Under the pieces are notes generated by a model. The model was not told the DNA's origin. It was given only the letters and a program-made list of their open reading frames with translations, and searched no databases. Shown here piece by piece: positions 29,720-34,682 of a DNA stretch of 34,682 bases. Every line of letters starts with the position of its first letter. Within the stretch, counting starts at the first letter, position 1. Source of the DNA: Nemertoderma westbladi (Eukaryota > Xenacoelomorpha > Nemertodermatida > Nemertodermatidae); assembly GCA_032718475.1 (NCBI GenBank), contig JAUCBJ010005399.1:1-34682 (forward strand), written 5' to 3'. The position numbers were made by a program, and so were the translations under genes.

Positions 29720-31179
29720 CAGTTAGGTACAATGGCCAAATCTGGCAACCTCAAAAGTTGCCACATATGGCAATGTTTATTGCCAAATCTGGCAACTTTT
29801 GGTTTTTCTAATTTTCGCACGCCCAGAAGCAAAATCGCATTTTGGTAAATAGTTAAGTGAAAAGAGCGCGAAATTTAAATATAATTGACCGTATAAGAAA
29901 AAAAATCATCGTCTGAATTTCTCTTAGCAATAGGCCGAAATGTGCCTAAAATAATTATTGCCATTTTTGGCAACCATTAGAATTAAAGAAAAATAATGGT
30001 TGCCATTTTTGGCAACAATTATTATTGTGCAGCCCTGTCAGTAACCCTGTCATTGTAAATTACTTCAAAATTGTTTACTGCTTGCTTACCCTTGTCGGGT
30101 TGTGATGATTTATAAACATTATTAGTTGATGAAATGTCAGAATGTAGGTCTATTTGATATGTTGTTAATATGTTAATGGACAGATGGATGAGTCTGTAAC
30201 AGATACCGTACTGGTAGGCTGGTATAGCTGTATAGGGCCTATGGTATAGGCATAAACAAATCTAAAGAATCACATGCTTCAAAGGCTGAAATGGAAATAA
30301 ACGTAATAATATTTGAAAACATCAGAACGTTAACATCACCAAAAGGCAGCAAGAAGGCAAGGGGGCATTAAAGTTTGAGAAACGGCGTGACGGAAGAAAA
30401 ATAGTGTCAAAATTTAGAAAGACTGATAAAACCAAAATGCGTGTTAACAAGTTAACTAAGTTAAGGGATTCAACAAATTGTTTCTAGTACTGCTAGTAGG
30501 CCCTAATCAGCTAATGAAAAACGGGATGAAATTATTTTCATTATATGTCTGTATGTACTGATGTAGGAATGGAAAGATAGATATACTGAACTGATATAGA
30601 GTGAAGGATGATTTAGATTGCTGGGCAATTGTATCAGCATTACACAGTTACAATCTTTAACTACTAAACTATTATTGGTACAAACAACAATCAACCACCT
30701 CCAGACCTCCCCAAGCAGCGCCAGAGATTACTAGCAAAAATGCCAAAAAACTATCACCAGTCAGTCTGTGTTTGTGTTATTGACTCTCATTCTCACCTCA
30801 TTTATTAGGATATACTGATATATTGCTGTATTGGTTAGAACTTAGAATATGCCACTACTGGCTGACTGGTATGGTATAAGTATAACCTGTAACCTGGCCC
30901 TACCGCTACCCCTTAGCCTTTTTTCTAGGCCTAACATTAACATTTCAGGATCTAAGGAATGACCATACTGCCATCAGCATAGAAGGACTTAATGACGCAG
31001 AACCATATAATCCATATTCAATGAGTTAGTCTGTTAGTCAGTTGGTTAAGTTGCCAAATATGGCAACAACGGCTTTATATAGTTGCCAAATCAGGCAATC
31101 AGAAATGTTGCCAAATTTTACTTGGTTGCCAAATATGGCAATCACAATCATTGCCAGATTTGGCCATTGTACCTAACTG
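29720..31179. mobile_element. Non-autonomous DNA transposon, 1,460 bp, with perfect inverted ends
   Basis: The ends CAGTTAGGTACAATGGCCAA, then ATCTGGCAA are exact inverted copies over 29 bases. AAATT flanks both sides (29715-29719 and 31180-31184), a 5-bp target duplication. Both subterminal regions hold clusters of a palindrome of the form TTGCCA-x(3-5)-TGGCAA: about 29733, 29757, 29779, 29959 and 29999 on the left, about 31050, 31080, 31123 and 31150 on the right. No transposase frame is present inside. The perfect ends suggest a recent insertion. The superfamily is not assigned. Confidence 0.9.
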
Positions 31180-31184
31180 AAATT

Positions 31185-32104
31185 GCGAGCTGGCGAGCGT
31201 AGCGAGCACGGAAATTCTGCTGAATCATGCAGGCTGTCATGGTTTTATTGGTTTGAAGAATCTGACAATTGAAAAACTTTTGAAACAAGTCATGTTTTTA
31301 ATGGTCATGCTCAATCTTTCTGTTTCCATTTGTCCACAGCCAGACACTCAGACAGCCAGACAGTGCTAAGAGAAGGCTTAGGGGCCTACAGTATAAACGA
31401 GAGCAAAGCGAGCGTACATTTTTCAATCTTTTTAAACCTATGGAATAATTTCAAATAGAGCTGTAGAGTGGGATGTGTTGCCAGTGCACTGCTAGACTGC
31501 TACGCTACGTCCTACTGTCCTAACCTAACCCTACATCCATATTCGCGCCAGGACCGCCAGGATCCTCAATGCGCGCCACACGCCCCTGTCACTACGCGCC
31601 AGGCAGCCAGGATCCTTAATCCGCGCCACACGCCCCTGTCACTACGCGCCAGGATCCTTAATCCGCGCCACACATGTTGAGCAAACTCTACACAGCTACA
31701 TAAATTCCAACCTGGATGGAAGAAAGGAACACTAGCAGACTAGGCCCTATCCTAATTCAGTAATTTAAGAACTATGAACTAACTGCCAGACTGCTGACTG
31801 GCTGAACCTGAACTGTGCTACTGCAGTACAGTACCGGTCAGCCGGTACTACTTATTTATTACTGAATTGGAATTAGGCCTATAATATCTTTACTGCAGTA
31901 CTGCGATACAGCAATACATCAATATATCAGTCAGACTGTCAGATCCAGTCCTTGGTCAGATCCAGTACATTTCAGTATTTTGGTAGGCCTACAATGCATG
32001 ACAATGCAGCAGTCAGAGACAGTACAGCAGTAGGTCACTACTACTGTTTACTACAGTTTACTATACAGTTTACTACTCTGTACTAACAGTTTTAGTTGTT
32101 GCTT
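31185..32104. other. Intergenic, low-complexity DNA
   Basis: A GCGAGCGTAGCGAGCACGGA motif lies at about 31194, and a partial one near 31400. The rest is rich in CAGTACTG words with a three-unit repeat at 31545-31673. No gene seen. Confidence 0.45.
31545..31673 (+). repeat. Three-copy 50-bp tandem repeat
   Basis: Units start at 31545, 31596 and 31646, each with GCGCCAGG, a GGATCCT-x-AAT block and CGCGCCACACGCCCCTGTCA; the third is cut short after GCGCCACAC. The unit is GC-rich in an AT-rich setting. Confidence 0.8.
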
Positions 32105-34044
32105 TAGGGCATTACCAAGGACTACTATACTACACCATGTCCTGGAATATAGTGTCGTTATTCAGGTACCTACCCCCCCCCCCCCCCCCCCCCCAAAAAA
32201 AAACCATTTTCTACAAATCTTAATGAGATATGGCATGAAATTTGAAACAGAGATAATCAAAATGTTCTAGAACATTGTGTATTTATTTAATAGAATAAAT
32301 GGCCTGCAGTGGAAGCAAATACATGCAAAATTCGAATGCCCATATCTCAGCAATTTCCCAACCAAATTCAAACATTTTTACATATTTGGAATCCTTGCGC
32401 GGTCAGCTTTCCACTAGTACCAACAAATCACTAAATGGTTGAAGAATAACTGCGGTGTAACTGGTGCAACTAATACTCAAGCGCCACCTCACTCAAATTT
32501 ACGTTGCAAACCGTATCAGACAAACTATATTTTCTATTTCTTTTTAATATATGTCCTGCTTCTCCGTTGTATATGTACAGTAATTTGTTCTTTACTACAC
32601 TTTTTAAATTATAAATATTTTATTTTAAAGCATGCGGGAGGCGAATTTTAATTTCAATTTTAGTTAATTATCATTATTATTAGTCGATCCAGCACTTAAT
32701 GTAATCAACCACTGCCATGTTTTATTGAACATATCAAAGTTTTAATTAGAATGTAATTTTATACAGTATGTTTTACCTTTACTTTTAATGCATTTGTGTT
32801 CGTATTGTACGTTGTGTTGTCTTGTATCCCTCGTATTAGTAAGTCATCATATCCTCCCATTCATTATTCCATTATATTACTGTGAATTGTAATAATTGTA
32901 TACTTAGTGAATATATTATACTTGTGACCTCCTACATAGTCGAGTCATGTTTGTTTAGTTTAAGAAGATATAATTTGTTTCCATTTGCGTCTCTATTATT
33001 GTTTCTATAGTGTTTTGGTGTAATAAAAAACTTCAACTTCAACTTCACCCTAGCAGATGCACAGCTTCTACTAAATAAAGTGGAGAGGGCTGCTAAGGAG
33101 GTTGGATTGCATATAAATGCTACAAAGACCGAATTCATGACCTTTAATGTTGATGGAAACTTGACAACCATTGATAATAATCAACTAAGGAAGGTTGACG
33201 ACTTCCAGTACCTTGGATCATGGATAGAGAGTAGCAAAAAGGACATAGAAGTTAGAAAAGCAAAGCAAAGGCTTGGGTAGCTCTATCAAAAATGGATACC
33301 ATCTGGAAATCAGATCTCTCCATAGGCACCTGAAGACTAAGTTCTTTCGAGCCACAGTGGAAAGTGTATTTTTATACGGGGGTGAGACCTGGACACTGAC
33401 TAAATCACTTGAACAACGAATTAATGGTTGCTACACAAGACTACTAAGGGCAGCCCTAAACATCAGCTAGAGACAACACAAAAGAACACATGACAAACGC
33501 CGAGCTTTATGGTACAATACCACCTGTATCAACCACCCTCCGTGAATGTAGATTAAGATTCAGTGGGCACTGCTGACGAAGTAAAGACGAGGTCATACCA
33601 GATCTACTTTTCTGGCAACCAACTCATGGAAAGCGTAGTCGTGGACGACCGGCCATAACATATATACAGTAGATCAACTTGAAAGGGATACTGAACTTGG
33701 GAGAAACGAAATTGCGACAACTATGGAGAATCGGGAAGCCTGGAAGGATCTCATTTCCACTGTCCGAGTTCGCTCGACCTAGTAGTAGTAGTAGTAACTG
33801 GTGCAATATCGACGGAGACACCTTTTTCAAACGCTTGTAGCTAAAGAATGAAAGCAAAAATAAAAATTCTGGCTAACCCATCAAGGAGGAGGGAGGTGAA
33901 ATTATGTCTCTTTCAAACTTCATGCAATCTCACTAAGATTTGTAGAAAAATTGGGGGGGGGGGGGGGGGGGGGCAGGTACCTGAATAACAAACTATATTC
34001 CAGGACATGGTACTGTAGTAAGTAGTCCTTGGGCATTACTAAAC
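32105..34044. repeat. Fold-back repeat with inverted poly(C) arms
   Basis: The left arm (32105-32257) and right arm (33901-34044, inverted) share CCAAGGACTAC, ACCATGTCCTGGAATATAGT, TTATTCAGGTACCT, a run of 22 C or 21 G, TTTTCTACAAATCTTA and GTTTGAAA blocks, so about 140 bp are inverted copies. Much of the space between the arms is filled by a later retrotransposon insertion (32471-33794). A third partial copy, in left-arm orientation, lies at 34588-34660. Confidence 0.8.
32471..33794 (+). mobile_element. Composite non-LTR retrotransposon insertion, dead
   Basis: The segment is flanked by a 12-bp direct repeat TAACTGGTGCAA (32458-32469 and 33795-33806). From about 33050 it encodes reverse-transcriptase C-terminal sequence: LADAQLLLNKVERAAKEVGL, then DDFQYLGSWI, IWKS, LKTKFFRATVESVFLYGGET and YTRLLRAALNIS. 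A frameshift lies near 33275, a TAG replaces the expected Trp codon at 33468, and more shifts follow. It ends in a TAG microsatellite at 33780, as RTE-type elements often do. The part before 33050 ends in AATAAAAAACTTCAACTTCA, which looks like the 3' tail of another element, so the insert seems to join two retrotransposon pieces. Confidence 0.8.
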
Positions 34045-34059
34045 AAGCCAATAATAGGA

Positions 34060-34311
34060 GGGGTGAGTACAAAACAAAGACCAAATACCCAAGACCCGCT
34101 GTAAAAACAAAAATGTAAAGTCGCGTTAGATCCCAAAGAGCGTTCAGGCGTTAGGTCCCATTGCCATTTAAAGGAGCAGGTTAGTAAAGGAGCAGGTAAC
34201 AGAAACAGAGGCGTGTTGGGGGAACCAAAACAATAAACGAAAGCTAACACATGTTACAATATTATGTAGGTTACTTAATTGGGTCTTTTGTCTTTGTTTT
34301 GTACTCACCCC
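34060..34311. mobile_element. Short element with 22-bp inverted ends
   Basis: GGGGTGAGTACAAAACAAAG, then AC at the left is repeated inverted at 34290-34311. A direct repeat ATAGGAGGGGTG overlaps the left end (34054) and follows the right end (34314). The interior holds the dispersed repeat also present at 9196-9335, so that family may be the internal part of this 252-bp element. Confidence 0.75.
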
Positions 34312-34325
34312 CGATAGGAGGGGTG

Positions 34326-34682
34326 TAAATTAATAGAGTACCAACGTCAATATGTCTTTCCTTGGATACATAATGATCAATATGGATAAATAATGATCCA
34401 GGTTCCAGGTCAAAAGAAGACCGCTATCTTACCTACTAGAACTACTACAACTACATGCAGACATGTACCTCTACCAGTTGTGGCCGTTAACTTCAAAGTG
34501 TTTGGAGTGACTCGACACTCTGATGCCAATCATTTCATACTGTACTTCACCACAGAACCAAGGCCAAGCCGCAATTGACATACCACCTCAAACACCATGT
34601 CCTAAAATATAGTTTCTTTATTCAGGTACCACACTCATATCTCAGCTATTTTATTTTATGACGGAATTCATTATTATTGTGT
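34326..34682. other. Right edge of window, repeat fragment
   Basis: No gene is supported. At 34588-34660 an ACCATGTCCTAAAATATAGT and TTATTCAGGTACC block matches the left arm of the fold-back repeat at 32105, and CATATCTCAGC also recurs at 32341. Confidence 0.5.

Noticed and set aside
1-34682. tRNA or rRNA genes
   Set aside because: I looked for GGTTCGA/GGTTCAA arms with paired stems and for conserved rRNA blocks by eye and found none convincing. A tRNAscan run would be decisive.

Overview
The window is animal (metazoan) nuclear DNA, most likely from a marine invertebrate. It carries animal-type genes (XRCC4-like, GTF3C3, CIAO2B, ST7 and a secreted chymotrypsin/elastase-type protease with GT-AG introns). 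About 60 percent is AT-rich intergenic or intronic sequence with many short mobile elements, non-LTR retrotransposon scraps, long poly(C)/poly(G) tracts and minisatellites. The exact lineage cannot be fixed from the sequence alone.

Layout. 1-2.5 kb: an intronless plus-strand gene joining an XRCC4-type head and coiled coil to a B-box-like zinc site and two RanBP2-type zinc fingers. 2.5-5.4 kb: diverged dispersed repeats and G/C tracts. 5.4-8.7 kb: two intronless minus-strand housekeeping genes, CIAO2B (cytosolic Fe-S targeting) and GTF3C3 (TFIIIC TPR subunit), only 86 bp apart. 8.7-14.3 kb: repeats, a 21-bp minisatellite and a dead retrotransposon reverse-transcriptase fragment. 14.3-22.4 kb: a multi-exon elastase-like serine protease. 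Its second intron holds about 4.9 kb of a 40-bp minisatellite (about 122 units), most units carrying a consensus 5' splice-site hexamer. Its last intron holds a MITE and a 23-bp tandem repeat.

23.1-24.3 kb: a minus-strand OCIA-domain-like membrane protein gene whose reading frame is split by a 376-bp MITE with 30-bp terminal inverted repeats and a 3-bp target duplication. 26.9-28.5 kb: an intronless ST7 orthologue (minus). 28.8-29.1 kb: a small one-pass membrane protein or a last exon (minus). 29.7-31.2 kb: a 1,460-bp non-autonomous DNA transposon with near-perfect ends, a 5-bp target duplication and clusters of an internal palindrome. 32.1-34.0 kb: a repeat with inverted poly(C) arms, into which a composite retrotransposon segment has inserted with a 12-bp target duplication; a related copy without the insertion lies at about 13.6 kb. 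34.06-34.3 kb: another short inverted-repeat element.

The genes do not form one pathway. The least expected item is the XRCC4-type protein with C-terminal zinc fingers, which would place ubiquitin- or RNA-type binding modules on a core end-joining scaffold. The clearest structural events are the MITE that splits a coding exon and the donor-site minisatellite inside a protease intron.
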